Assembly (NCBI GenBank): GCA_017163975.1
Contig: JAFFSR010000016.1
Span: 143,501 to 207,500 of the forward strand
DNA: 64,000 nt
DNA from: Anastatus disparis
Lineage: Eukaryota; Arthropoda; Insecta; Hymenoptera; Eupelmidae
Direction: 5' to 3'
Position 1 is the stretch's first letter; every line of letters begins with the position of its first letter. A model generated the notes under the pieces. That model searched no databases. It saw only the letters and a list, made by a program, of their open reading frames with translations, and had not been told where the DNA came from. A program made the position numbers and the translations under genes. Positions 20,496 through 31,898 of the stretch are shown here, piece by piece.

Positions 20496-21818
20496 TGCGA
20501 CGAGTATACATACTCGCGCATTCAAATTTCCCGCCTAACGGCCAAGCTACTATAGAACATTAGTTCTGAGCTCAGCCGCCAGGTGGCAACCCCGAATGTC
20601 GTTACGCGCAACGGGAAAAATGAGACCAGAGTATATAAGAGGCCGAAAAGCTAATCAGAGCAGAGCAGTCTAGACTACGGTCTCCCCTCTCTCTTTACCT
20701 AAGTGACCACACAAGGCTAAGAGAGAGTAAGACAGGTAGTAGCTGGCTGCCTTGGCTTGTGAAGCACCACAGCTTAGGCAGAGCTTCCCTCTCTTGCACA
20801 TGAGGGTAGACTAAGTGCGCACACAGGTCTACACTACAGTGCATATGATGGTGGTATTAGAGTTATGTCAAGTGAGCACACAGGCGTAAATCTATGCTAC
20901 CTAGAGCACACTCGCAACCTTTTGCCGTTGCCGCAATGCTGACTTTGCGCCGCTTAATTTAAGCGTGACGTCCACCCAAAATATCATATTCTATTTCACA
21001 TGACGCCATTAGCTAAATGAAGGGTCTTGTCCACCCATAGCTTGTCGCGTCCGTGTTTACGCGAACAATAGAATAAATGAAGGGTGCCGTTCACCCATTG
21101 CATTTTGTTGTTAGTTAAAGGACTCCGTCCGACCGTCGCGTAGTATTAAGATATTAAAATAAGTTAAGGGTGTCGACCACCCATTGTCTTTACATCACTT
21201 AAGGGCTCCGTACGCCTATAGAGAAAAGTGATTTAGATAATCAAAGGAGCCGGCTGCTCATCATTACCGTACCATTAATTATAGCGATACTAGGTGCCGT
21301 TGCCTATTTATATTATGAATATTTAGTTATTAATCTTTTATTTCTTTTGTTTGCACATTGTTGCAGGTTAAAGCCATCGGTACAAATTAGACCGTCCAGG
21401 CCGAAAGTGAACTATTATTTAGTTCCACTTAAAGACTCACTTATTAATCGATTTAATCATTCTTTTATTAAATAGTCGTCAAGTGGCCAAGATAAATAAA
21501 AATCTAATTACTTTGTGTATTATATTTTCATTTAAGGTTAGGTTAGTTACTTGTATTATATAAAGATAGTAGGTTTAGTTTTAAATAACAAATCATTATT
21601 ATTTCATTATTGTAATCGTCGTTGTAAATGAGTCCAACGAGTACAATAAAGCCAAGGTACTCCCTAGCATAACTAAACGTGTTAAACCCGGTTACTTTCC
21701 TTCATTTTCCCTTGTCCGATCCTTCCCACTCCTGCCGATCTTACTCTGGTAACTCACTAAAGCGTCCGGCAACAGGAGAAACACGTATTTCCCCCTCCCG
21801 AAAGGGAAAAACGTTACA
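20496..21818 (+). mobile_element. Solo LTR (Ty3/gypsy-like) in the right Polinton TIR
   Basis: Begins TGCGACGAG and ends CGTTACA, flanked by ATAT at 20492-20495 and 21819-21822. TATATAAG is at 20632-20639 and AATAAA at 21645-21650, so transcription runs on plus. A second, inverted and interrupted copy lies from 61409 to beyond the window end, confirming a repeat family. TIR sequence abuts both sides, so only the LTR remains here. The superfamily is inferred from a 4-bp duplication and general LTR form, not from any coding region. Confidence 0.78.
20945..21310 (+). repeat. Array of short stem-loops within the LTR
   Basis: Successive GGGTG...CACCC-type stems with 4-6-base loops recur at spacings of roughly 30-70 bp: near 20963, 21024, 21084, 21169, and looser versions near 21121, 21199, 21245 and 21290. 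Typical is agGGTGccgttCACCcat. The second LTR copy keeps a matching series at 63560-63920. The array lies between TATA and polyadenylation signal, so it would be transcribed. Confidence 0.65.
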
Positions 21819-21996
21819 ATATATATATAGTTAAATGAAAATTAAAAAAGTTAAAAAAAATTCTGCGCTCGAAATAACTATACATGTAGAGTTAAAAAAT
21901 TAAAGAATGTTGAAATAAATTTTGCGCTCGAAATAACACCACGTTAAAAATCACTGCGCTCGAATCCCCCTGGGCTAGAACCCCCCTAGTCTACCT
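21819..21996. repeat. Polinton right TIR, outer part
   Basis: Contains three cgctcgaaat motifs and ends ctagaacccccctagtctacct, the complement of the left end. It pairs with 3796-3980. Confidence 0.85.
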
Positions 21997-23330
21997 ACTT
22001 TGTTTATTTTTGATAGAAATATATATCAAAATTTTTTCACTTGTAAATATCTATTTATTTTAACAAATGAGAAGCGAAAGTGCGTAAATTTGTCTAAATT
22101 CAAAGAATAAGCCGAAAAAAATAAATAAAAACAAAATATCTTTTTTAGCTATTTTGGATCGGTAAAGTTAGTTGAAAGCTGATCTGAAGTGACGCCATGA
22201 AATACAATGCAAATGAAATAAAGTGGCTAAGATAAGGAATACTAGCCCCGGGCAAGATGCATTGGGTCTTGTTGCTCCACTAAATTTATCGAATATGAAG
22301 ATGTTCTGTATTTAAATACGTATTTACAATATTAATGTAATTAAATACGTTGAGAACATAATGAAGCTCCCCCTTCTGATAATATTTGTTATCCAACTTT
22401 ATGAGTAAATGGAGAATTTAATCGGTTTTTTTCACTTCAAGAAAAAAAGTAGTAGGATTCAACTTGAGTGCGGACAATTAGAAATCTACCGAAATCTTAT
22501 ATTCGAAAAGTTATATACAAGTTTTCAATTTGTAGTATTTTAAGGTTAGGCTTCTCAACTTTGATGTATAATTTGCGATCTAAGTTCATAAAAAAATAAC
22601 AGCTCCAAAAGATTTTTTTATTTTAACTAAAATAATGGTATAAATATAGCTAATGTTAAAATTTGTCAAAATTTAAAAAACAAGTCGTAAAAAAATAAAA
22701 AAGTAATAAATATCTTTTTAAAATTTTTCAAATTAAATAAAATATATAAGAGATCTCACGTGAGATCACATATGAGATCGCACACGAGATTGCATATAAG
22801 ATGTCACATGAAATCACCTATAAGATCGCATATAAAATAAAATGTATTTTCGTTAAATTTTTAAAATAAAATAAATATATGTGCGATCCAACATAAGCTC
22901 TTACATATATCTATTTTATTTTTAAAATTCAATGAATATATATGAGATTTCATAGGCGATTTCATATGAGATCTCAAATGAGAGTTCATACAATATTTTC
23001 AGTAGGGATGATTTTTCTCGGATTGCTCTTTAAATTTATACATATTTACGCTCTTCCGATTCTCATTTATTTAAAATAAGTTCATACCTATAAGTAGAAT
23101 CGGTGGTAGCCCAGGGGCTAACGCTCTTGGATCATGCTGTAATAGACCGGAGTTTAATCCCCGGGAAAATTTTGGAAAAACTTTTCCGAATTTTTCTCTG
23201 TAAAATAGAACTAGGAGACCAGAAAAAACCAATTGAAAATTCCCACTGGCAAATTTTTGGTACGAAGCAATTAATTTGAAATCTTTTTTAGACGCATAAA
23301 AATATTTCATTGGAGGAAAAAAATTTTATT
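21997..23330. repeat. Inner part of left arm of the large inverted repeat
   Basis: Matches the reverse complement of about 32000-33169. Shared landmarks are the gccccgggcaagatYcattgggtctt block (22245 and 32945), a run of repeated YgagatcRcatatgagat motifs (22749-22985 and 32264-32492), and a tRNA-like SINE head at the inner edge. Confidence 0.85.
23083..23250 (+). mobile_element. tRNA-derived SINE head and partial body
   Basis: TAGCCCAGGGGC resembles a Pol III A box and GAGTTTAATCCCC a B box, spaced as in a tRNA gene. The paired copy on minus (about 32152 to 31930) reads TAGCGCAGGGAC and GAGTTCAATCCCC, closer to consensus. Downstream text gaaaaacttttccgaatttttctctg is shared body. The tRNA fold is not fully preserved, so it is not a functional tRNA. 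Confidence 0.6.
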
Positions 23331-23930
23331 TCTATTACGAAATATTAATTAAAAATAAAATTAATAATTTCCAGTATGAGATATTTTTAAGTTTAAGAAA
23401 TATCTCATGTATGTTGAGCAATATTTTATTGATATTTAAAAATTTTATTTTCACTGACGGAATAAATGATATTGATTCAAAAAGTATTTCACCTATTGCC
23501 AGAAAGAATCTATTCGATACAATAAAATTTTTTCCGTTACAAAGAAATTTTTTTTCCAGTGTAGCTATTAGATCTCAAGTAACGGTTTTATCATCTATCA
23601 TTTATTCTCATCATGGAGCGACAAAGACAGAATTAGGTTCAAGTAACAAACGCTACTTGAGTTAGGTATATAAATAACAAATACTATTTTCTTCATTAAG
23701 AAATAATAAGTTTATAGAAAAAAAATTCTCACTTATTTATTATTCAGTTTATTTTCAATCATAATAAATTTTATTAAAAACGAAGCAATTTATTCTAACA
23801 TATTTTTGAAAAAGAAATTAATACTTTTAATTTATTTGAAAATAATACTTTTTATTTATTTAGAAATAATACTTTAAATTTATTCAGTAATAATACTTTT
23901 AATCTTATCTAAATGATAAAAATAATTTCA

Positions 23931-24383
23931 ATTTATAAAATTCATAGTAAAGGATTGAATATTTTTATCTTACCTGCAAGAAATAAAATGTTGGCTCTCG
24001 AATATTCGCCTTTGCAACTCGAAGGATTACAGTGAAGTTGACGGTGATTATTTTTAACGAAGTGAAATCCGTTATTATCAAAGTCCTCACAATCGTCGGA
24101 CGCAAAAGACACAAAAGTATCTTTTTTTTGTACTTTTCTAATACATCGGCTTTGTTCCTAATGCTTCTCGGGGTTGTGCACGCCATATTAAAAAAATTTA
24201 TCACACGTTAAATAGCTCTAAGGAAGCTTTCTGATTGATCAATACAGCTCCTCTATAAAGAAACCCCCAGTATGTGCAGTAGATTTTCGGACACAGCAAT
24301 ATACTAAGCATTACTGGTGGAACGTAAATTCCTAAGCAAGACAATGAAAAGTCTGTGAACGCATCCTACGATGCAATACATAC

Positions 24384-24445
<62 letters not shown>

Positions 24446-24764
24446 CACATTAGTAATACATAGGCTTTGTTCAAAATGCTCGCGATGTATACATCAATTT
24501 TGCGAATACAGCGTGCACAATCCCGAAAAGCATCTGGAACAAAGCCGATGTATTAGAAAAGTACAAAAAAAAGATACTTTTGTGTCTTTTGTGCCACACG
24601 ATTGTGAGGACTTTGATAATAACGGATTTCACTTTGTTAAAAATCACCACTGGCAACTTTACTGTGATTCTTCAAGGCACAAAAGCGAATATTCGAGAGC
24701 CGCCATCTTAATTCTGGCAGGTAAGATGAAAATATTTCATCCTTTACTGTGAATTTTATAGATT
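23931..24764. mobile_element. Foldback element, about 830 bp
   Basis: Arms 23931-24210 and 24490-24764 are inverted copies, sharing gctctcgaatattcg, aagtcctcacaatcg and aacaaagccgatgtattag. A (TA)n microsatellite (24391-24443) lies in the centre. Open frames in the arms (for example 24513-24752) exist only because the arms are diverged copies of each other; I see no known domain. Confidence 0.8.
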
Positions 24765-24777
24765 GAAATCCGCGCTA

Positions 24778-27042
24778 GCGTGGAACGCCCTGGTGAAAAA
24801 CCTTATAACTCGACTACTAATTGATATTTTTTGAAGTTCAACATGTGTTTGAAAAATGTCAGAGTCTCAACTTTTTTTTTTTTTTTTTTTTTTTATAATT
24901 TCAATTGGCCTTTTGACTATTTACCTTATTAGGTTTTCTTGTCTTTGGCCATGACCAGGTAGTTCATTTTTTTATATATTTTTTATGTTTGTCCTATGGG
25001 ACTTTTTATAACTTTTTTGTATTTGCCCATTGGGACTTTTTGTATGTTCTTCGGGTTTATTCCCTCGGAAAAACTTCGAAAATTATTTTTCCTAATTTTC
25101 CCTAGGGAATCAAATCCCGGTCCACTGGGACGCAAGGTCAGTTGATTTTTACAACTGCACTTTTTCATCCCTTAGCGACGGAGCTCGTAAGTGTGTTCTG
25201 TGTACAAAGCACATGAAACAGAGGTGCTCGTTTGAAAAACAGCCGAGAGCGGGATTCGATCTCGGTTCCCCAAGAATACGAATCCAACGCTCCTACCGAC
25301 TGCGCCACAGACCGGCTCAGAGTCTCAGCTTTAATGATAAATTGTTATATATTACTTTCAAATGTTGATAAATAAGCTAGAATGATTTGAAGCAGAAAAA
25401 ATTTTCAATTTTTCAGAGTTGTGTTTGTTTATAACGAAATAATATAGGTTAGCGAACAAAATATTTTTATATTATTTATATAGAATGGTAGAAAGTTTGA
25501 TCTATTTTAAAAAGCTGTCCAGTTTTTTAAATTTAAGTAAGTAGAACCTGAGATATCGCAAATTTAAGCTGTAGCGCCAACTCCTTGCAATACGACATAT
25601 GTGTGGAATATGGCGATCGCTTTACTCATTAAAAATTCTTTTATTATAAGATAATTAATTTCATTTTTTTGTAATAAAATTAATTTTAACTCTGTACTAG
25701 GAAATTAAATAAAAATTTAATAAAAAAGGATTCAGCTAAAAATAGATGATTCTAAAAATCGGAAGGTTAAAACAAATTTTTTGAATAAAATAGATCGTTG
25801 TTCTTTTTGCAATTGCAAAAAAATAAATAAATGTAAAAATACTCTATAAGTTGAGTAAATTGTTTACTATTATAGTAGAAAAATCAATGATTAATTTAAA
25901 ACCCTAAATCTACTTCATCTAAATGTATTATACACTTCGAGCTGTAGCGCCAACTCCTTGCAATACGACATATGTGTGCAATATAGCGATCGCTTTTCTT
26001 ATTAAAAATTCTTTTATTATAAGGTAAGTAATCTCATCCTTTTCGAATAAAATCAATTTTGACTCGTCTCTATTTTATATACTTTGTCATAATATTAATG
26101 ATTTATAATCTTCGAGTATATACTACTGGACGAAGCCTCCCAGCTATTAACTACGTTACAAGGCGAAGAGAGAAAAAGCCTCTATTTTGGTACGTGCTAT
26201 CTCTCTCTCACTTTCTTAGTGGGAAACAGAAGCCGCCAATCAAATCAGGCTAGAGAGAGACAGCACGTACCAAAATAGAGGCTTTCTCTCTCTTCACCTT
26301 GCAACGCTTTCTGCTATTCGTAGGCTTCCTCCAGTGGTATATGCTCGAAGTGTATAATACATTTAGATGAAGTAGATTTAGGGTTTTAAATAATCATTAA
26401 TTTTTCTACTATAATAGTAAACAATTTACTCAACTTATGGAGTATTTTTACATTTATTAATTTTTTTGCAATTACAAAAAGAACAACAATCTATTTTATT
26501 CAAAAAATTTGTTTTAACCTTCCGATTTATTAGAATCATCTATTTTTAGCTGAATCCTTTTTTATTACATTTTTATTCAATTTCCTAATACAGAGTTAAA
26601 ATAAATTTTATTACAAAAAAATGAAATTACTTACCTCATAACAAAAGAATTTTTAATAAGGTAAGCGATCGCCATATTGCACACATATGTCGTATTGCAA
26701 GGAGTTGGCGCTACAGCTTAAATTTGCGATATCTCAGGTTCTACTTACTTAAATTTGAAAAATCGGACGGATTCATAAACTAGATCAAATTTCCTATCAT
26801 TCTATATCAAAAATATAGAAATATTTTGTTCGCTAACCTATATTATTTCGTTATAAACAAACAAGATTCTGAAAAATTGAAAATTTTTTCTGGTTTAAAT
26901 CATTCTAGCATATTTATTAACACTTGAAAGTAATATATAACAATTTATCATTAAAACTGACATTTTTCAAACACATGTTGAACTTCAAAAAATATCAATT
27001 AGTAGTCGAATTATAAGGTTTTTTACCAGGGCGTTCCGCGCT
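24778..27042. mobile_element. Foldback element, about 2.3 kb, with nested SINE
   Basis: Ends GCGTGGAACGCCCTGG and CCAGGGCGTTCCGCGC pair, and arms can be followed inwards past gtagcgccaactccttgcaa (25566, 25943 and complement near 26695) to a centre at about 26140-26310, where agagagaaaaagcctctattttgg faces its complement. A SINE (24872-25317) interrupts the left arm only. No transposase is encoded. A second copy of the gtagcgccaact segment within the left arm implies an internal duplication. Confidence 0.85.
24872..25317 (-). mobile_element. tRNA-derived SINE with poly(A) tail and 12-bp target duplication
   Basis: On the minus strand the head holds TGGCGCAGTCGG (A box) and GATCGAATCCCG (B box), then a body of about 350 bp, then a 23-base poly(A) (poly(T) at 24872-24894). 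Flanks CAGAGTCTCAAC (24860-24871) and CAGAGTCTCAGC (25318-25329) match at 11 of 12 bases. The mirror arm of the host foldback lacks it. The body contains a second weak B-box-like gggatttgattccc and two similar aaagtccca repeats. Confidence 0.88.
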
Positions 27043-27704
27043 TCCGCTACGTCTCTATGTTTTTTTGCAATATATTTGCTATATCTCTGGTTCTAATTAT
27101 CGAATTGTCATGCAACAAAAACGATTTTTTTTGTTTTTTTTTTATTAAAGAACAAGTTTTTGCAGAGAAAATCACTGCATCTATTGTAGTTCATAAACTA
27201 TAGTCATTTAAACAATCAATTTGTTTATAACAAATTACTCGACCACTTGCACGAAAAGCAAAATGCGAATTCGGATTCAGCGGCTCAAAATATATATAAA
27301 TCACCTACTTGCTTGGTGGGACCTCTAACTTCATACGAAACCCTCTGGGCGCCTAGACTATAAGATATTTCTTGAAATTAAGAAAATGCCTTACTGGAAA
27401 TTATTAATTTTATTTTAAATTTATATCTCGTGATGTCAAAATAAAAATTAAGTTAAATAATTAAAATAAAATTTTTTCCCTTCAATAAAATATATTTATG
27501 CATATTAAAAATATTGCGTATTAATTCATTTCTGCGTACCAAATAGAAGTAACTATTCATTGAATAAATATTATCTTTCTTTAAAAATATATCTAAATTT
27601 TTCAAATCTGAAAAATATTTTTTTGTAGAAGAATATATTATTTTAAAAACATGAAACATCACTTTTAAGCATAGAAATAATTTTTCACAAGTAAATTTAA
27701 AATA

Positions 27705-28334
27705 CACAGGCCCACAAAATGAAAAAAAATGTCTGAACTTTTGACCGGACATACATGTTCCCATGTATTTTTCGACGCTGAATCCGGATCTGTAATAAAA
27801 ATATAGGGTTTTCCTACCTTTTCTCAGAGTTTTATTGAAAAAACCTCATTTTTTACGGTTTTTTTGCGGTTTTTCGAGTCTAGAAAATACAAATCATGAG
27901 ATACGGTTAATTGGACTTCAAAATCGAATTCTACGGGAAAAAATACACGGGAAACCATACCTTCAAATTTTTTTAACGCGATTCTAGTCCTCTGTATGGG
28001 GCTGAAAAGATGAGGAAATCGGTAAAAGTCGAAATTTTGCCTAAAATGGATTTAAACAATATTAAAATTTAATCATGCGTCTTTTGAAGAGTCGATAAAC
28101 ATTGGAAATACTATCCTGGGGGTTTTTCAGATTGCTGATCATGAATTTGAAGTCAGATTGTGTAAAAACTACTTCTAGAGGGCGGTGACAAGAACTGTAT
28201 ATGGTAAATTTATCGATTTTTTAAAAATTTTACGTCTGAAATACTAATTTTAGAGTCTTTCACAGCATTGACTGTAAATTCAAGATATTAACTTAGCCTA
28301 TTGTGTACGTTAAACTTAACATTTTGTCTATGTT

Positions 28335-28368
<34 letters not shown>

Positions 28369-28991
28369 GATGTTTTTTTTAAATTGGCTTAGGCTTACGT
28401 ACACGTTTCTCTTCGAATGACCGATGTAGTGGATTTCTGACACGTTTTTGTCCTTTTTCGCAGCTGTTTCTCTTTTTATCATCCAGCAGTAATCTGCTAA
28501 CATGTTGATACCCCAGTTTCCTTGAAATCTACGTTCAAACTCCTTTAAATCTTGGTGAAATCGTTCACCATGCTCTTCACTAAAGTCTCCGTTATTTTCA
28601 GGAAACTGATCAACGTGTGAATCAAGAAAATGAAGTTTTAAGTTCATTAGACAACCCAATTTTTCAAAATTACGTACCATTCTTTTCACAATAGCTTTAT
28701 AATTCGTGTCTTTGGCATTACCCAAAAATTTCGTCGATACCTCTTTAAAACTTAACCATGCTGCCTTTTCAACATCAGTCATGCTTTGTTCAAAGTTTTC
28801 GTCTCTAAATAAAGTTCGGATTTCAGGACCATCAAAAATACCTTGGGGTATCAACATGTTAGCAGATTACTGCTGGATGATAAAAAGAGAAACAGCTGCG
28901 AAAAAAGGACAAAAACGTGTCAGAAATCCACTACATCGGTCATTTGAAGAGAAACGTGTACGTAAGCCTAAGCCAATTTAAAAAAAACATC

Positions 28992-29031
<40 letters not shown>

Positions 29032-29662
29032 AACATAGACAAAATGTTAAGTTTAACGTACACAATAGGCTAAGTTAATATCTTGAATTTACAGTCAATG
29101 CTGTGAAAGACTCTAAAATTAGTATTTCAGACGTAAAATTTTTAAAAAATCGATAAATTTACCATATACAGTTCTTGTCACCGCCCTCTAGAAGTAGTTT
29201 TTACACAATCTGACTTCAAATTCATGATCAGCAATCTGAAAAACCCCCAGGATAGTATTTCCAATGTTTATCGACTCTTCAAAAGACGCATGATTAAATT
29301 TTAATATTGTTTAAATCCATTTTAGGCAAAATTTCGACTTTTACCGATTTCCTCATCTTTTCAGCCCCATACAGAGGACTAGAATCGCGTTAAAAAAATT
29401 TGAAGGTATGATTTCCCGTGTATTTTTTCCCGTAGAATTCGATTTTGAAGTCCAATTAACCGTATCTTATGATTTTTTTTATTCTAGACTCGAAAAACCG
29501 CAAAAAAACCGTAAAAAATGAGGTTTTTTCAATAAAACTCTGAGAAAAGGTAGGAAAACCCTATATTTTTATTACAGATCCGGATTCAGCGTCGAAAAAT
29601 ACATGGGAACATGTATGTCCGGTCAAAAGTTCAGACATTTTTTTTCATTTTGTGGGCCTGTG
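27705..29662. mobile_element. Foldback element, about 2 kb, near-perfect palindrome
   Basis: Arms 27705-28514 and 28845-29662 are nearly identical inverted copies with ends CACAGGCCCACAAAATG. The loop (28515-28844) is unique sequence carrying part of a protein-coding region. Mirror-image CT and GA microsatellites (28337-28364 and 28995-29030) sit in the arms. ATA borders both ends, possibly a 3-bp duplication. High arm identity suggests recent formation or ongoing gene conversion. Confidence 0.88.
28288..28857 (-). pseudogene. Fragment of a widespread arthropod repeat-associated protein
   Basis: A 189-codon frame crosses from the right arm through the loop into the left arm. The core contains FLDSHVDQFPENNGDFSEEH, then GERFHQDLKEFERRFQG, then NMLADYCWMIKRE, a pattern I recognise from many uncharacterised arthropod proteins associated with repeats; its function is unknown to me. 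The start codon and first residues come from inverted arm sequence, and the C-terminal RERERERER is translated microsatellite. The NMLADYCW part is duplicated in inverted orientation on plus at 28848-28981, so the palindrome arose after capture of this gene piece. Confidence 0.6.
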
Positions 29663-30274
29663 ATATTAATTCAAATAAATGTTTCAGCAAATTTAAGTTC
29701 TTTTTCTGCAATATAAATTTCAATTTTTTTTAATTACTGAAACTCTTTTAATTCAAAGAATTATTTTTTTATTCAAAGAAATATTTCTTTAATAGAGTTA
29801 CATAATGATTTGAATTAAAATTTATTTTTTCTAATTATGTTTATAAATAATTGTTGTGAAATTTTTTGTTTACTAAAATGTACGTTTTTAATCAAGATAA
29901 TAATTACTTTATTAAAATGAGAAAATTTTCAAAGTTTTTCAGTTATATTTTCTTCATTCTGACAATTATTTTTCTTCAATTCAAAATCCTGTTTTTAATG
30001 TAAAGAAATGTAATCAATCACGCCGCTTTTTTGCACCAACAAACATTTTATTGTTGAAAAGAGATAGGTTTATCGAAGTCATGAACTAATTTGTTTAATT
30101 CAAAAATGATGTCTTTGAATTAGAAAATTATTTGATGTAAAATATTTTTTTCATTTTTATATAAAAATTATTTCAAATAAATATCACATTTTTCCAATAA
30201 AAGAATATAGCATTGATTTTAAGAAAGTTTTACTGACTTTCAACACTATTTCGGAAGTAACTAATTTCTTAAAG
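29663..30274. other. AT-rich spacer, no feature seen
   Basis: Very AT-rich with many attcaaagaa-type words; no ORF, no clear inverted repeat. Confidence 0.4.
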
Positions 30275-30489
30275 TTAAGGGGATGTAATAGTATATGATT
30301 TATACATGGTTACCGACATTGCAGTTTTCCAAATTTTCAATTTTTATTAAAAATTTTTTCGAAATATCTCTATATTAGGCTTTTTACTAGTAAAAATTAA
30401 AGGCTGCAATATAGAGATATTTTTAAAACTTTCGGATTAGGAATAAAAAATTTGGAAAACTGTAATGTCGGTATTTTACATTCCCTTAA
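30275..30489. mobile_element. TTAA-flanked MITE, family D
   Basis: TTAA at 30275-30278 and 30486-30489, with ends GGGGATGTAA and TTTACATTCCC. Internal arms tgcagttttccaaattttc and the complement gaaaactgtaatgtcgg pair. About 210 bp, non-coding. Confidence 0.75.
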
Positions 30490-31263
30490 TAAGATATTTT
30501 TCTAAATTCGAACATTTTTTTTTTCGAATATAATATTTAACCAAAGAATATTTAAAGGTTTTTTAAAATTTTAAAAATTATTTCATGAATTTAAAAATGA
30601 TTTTTCTTAGACTCAAAGAAATTCATTTCTTTGCACCGTATTTCTTCTATTGAAAAACACTTTCTTTAAAGTTAAGAAAACTTTTTACGCTTTGTAGTTA
30701 CAAATTTTGCGTGGAATTTCGTGATAAAAGGAACATTTTCACATACTAATTTAATATCATTTCAAAACAATGTCTAATAACTATTTTTATGGTGAAAAAT
30801 AAAGCTTCCTTCTTTTTAACATACTGCAGTTAAAAATGAAATTTCATTTTGTTAATATGAAAGGACAAAGATGAGCCACCTGCTCTAGGATAAATTTAGA
30901 ACAAACGTGCCTGTTTTCTTTCAATATCTAACAAATAATACATGTTTTTGATTAACAGTCATTGATTATTTTATTACTTACTGATGTCAAACAATTTTTT
31001 TCTTTTATGCTATATTATTAAAAAAATAAATAATTTATAAAAAAATTATATCTTCTTATTATCATTTAGTTTTTGAATAACACTAATTTAAAAATTCATT
31101 TCATGATACAATATATAATAAAGTTGAGATTTGAATTAGAAAAGGACAAAAATAAATGACATATTATAAAACAAAATTTTTAAGGGTTTGCTTTATCGAT
31201 CAAATATGGTTTAAAAATAAATTTCGTTTTTTTTTGTATGAATAAATATCAGAATTGTTTGTA
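30490..31263. other. AT-rich spacer, no feature seen
   Basis: No ORF or repeat I can define. Frequent caaagaaattcattt-type words. Confidence 0.4.
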
Positions 31264-31898
31264 ATCCCTAGTGGAAATATAAAATGTTTGAAAATGTTTA
31301 AAACTGTTCAAAACTGTTTAAAACTGTTTATAAGTGCAAAATTTAGGACATTTAAAACAGTTATGAACAGTTTTAAACATTTTTAAAAACTTTCAAAAAG
31401 TTTTGAAAAGATCGAAATGATTTCAAAATGGGTCTAATAGTTTTGAATTTTTTATGTTAAAAAGTTATAGATTATTTTAAATATTCAAAATATTTCAAAA
31501 CAACTTTGAATCAATATGAACTATTTTTTATTAGCTTGAACACTTTTGAACGGTTTTAAACAGTTTTAAACACCTTTAAATAGTTTTAAACAGTTTTAAA
31601 AAGTTTTAAAAAGTTCAAAATGATTTCAAACAGTGTTTCATAATTTTGTGTTTGTAAAAATTTTCTTATATATATTAAAATTTATATAATGTATACAAGA
31701 AAATGTTCACTTTAGTTTTAAATTATTCTGTATTGTTCAATACTATTCAAAAATGTTTAAAACTGTTTATAACTATTTTAATGTCCCAAATTTCACATTT
31801 ATAAACTATCTTGAACAGTTTTGAACATTTTCAAACAGTTTTGAATAGTTTTAAACTATTTCAAAAAGTAATGCACATTTTATATTTACACTAGGGAT
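31264..31898. mobile_element. TIR element filled with an AAACTGTTT satellite
   Basis: Ends ATCCCTAGTGgAAATATAAAATG and its complement (31876-31898) form TIRs of about 22 bp. The interior is a degenerate array of gttttaaacagttttaaac-like units in both orientations, so it can fold along its whole length. Architecturally it parallels the elements at 49421 and 61600, with a different motif. Confidence 0.75.

Larger units (their letters stand above)
3796..21996. mobile_element. Polinton/Maverick element (degenerate, about 18.2 kb)
   Basis: The TIRs start AGGTARACTAGRGGGGTTC and face inward from both ends. Between them is a full Polinton gene complement: integrase, type B DNA polymerase, packaging ATPase, cysteine protease, major and minor capsid proteins, and small conserved proteins. 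Polintons characteristically begin AG and end CT, which fits. Flanks ATTTCGTTTATT (3784-3795) and ACTTTGTTTATT (21997-22008) match at 10 of 12 bases, while the homologous right arm (33158-33169) has one copy. The family normally makes 6-bp duplications; only TTTATT is exact, and on the right it is offset by 6 bases from the TIR end. Two solo LTRs and a MITE were inserted later. Most genes carry stops or frameshifts, so the element is dead. Confidence 0.93.

Noticed and set aside
3796..21996. Integrated nudivirus, adenovirus or polydnavirus segment
   Set aside because: The combination of retroviral-type integrase, protein-primed polymerase, adenain-like protease, PLA2-like domain and long TIRs is specific to Polintons/Mavericks; no nudiviral core genes are seen.
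24513..24752. 79-codon frame in a foldback arm
   Set aside because: The mirror arm reads differently in every frame, and no domain is visible.
23083..25317. tRNA genes
   Set aside because: A and B boxes are present but acceptor and anticodon stems do not fold cleanly, and poly(A), body and target duplication mark at least one as a SINE.
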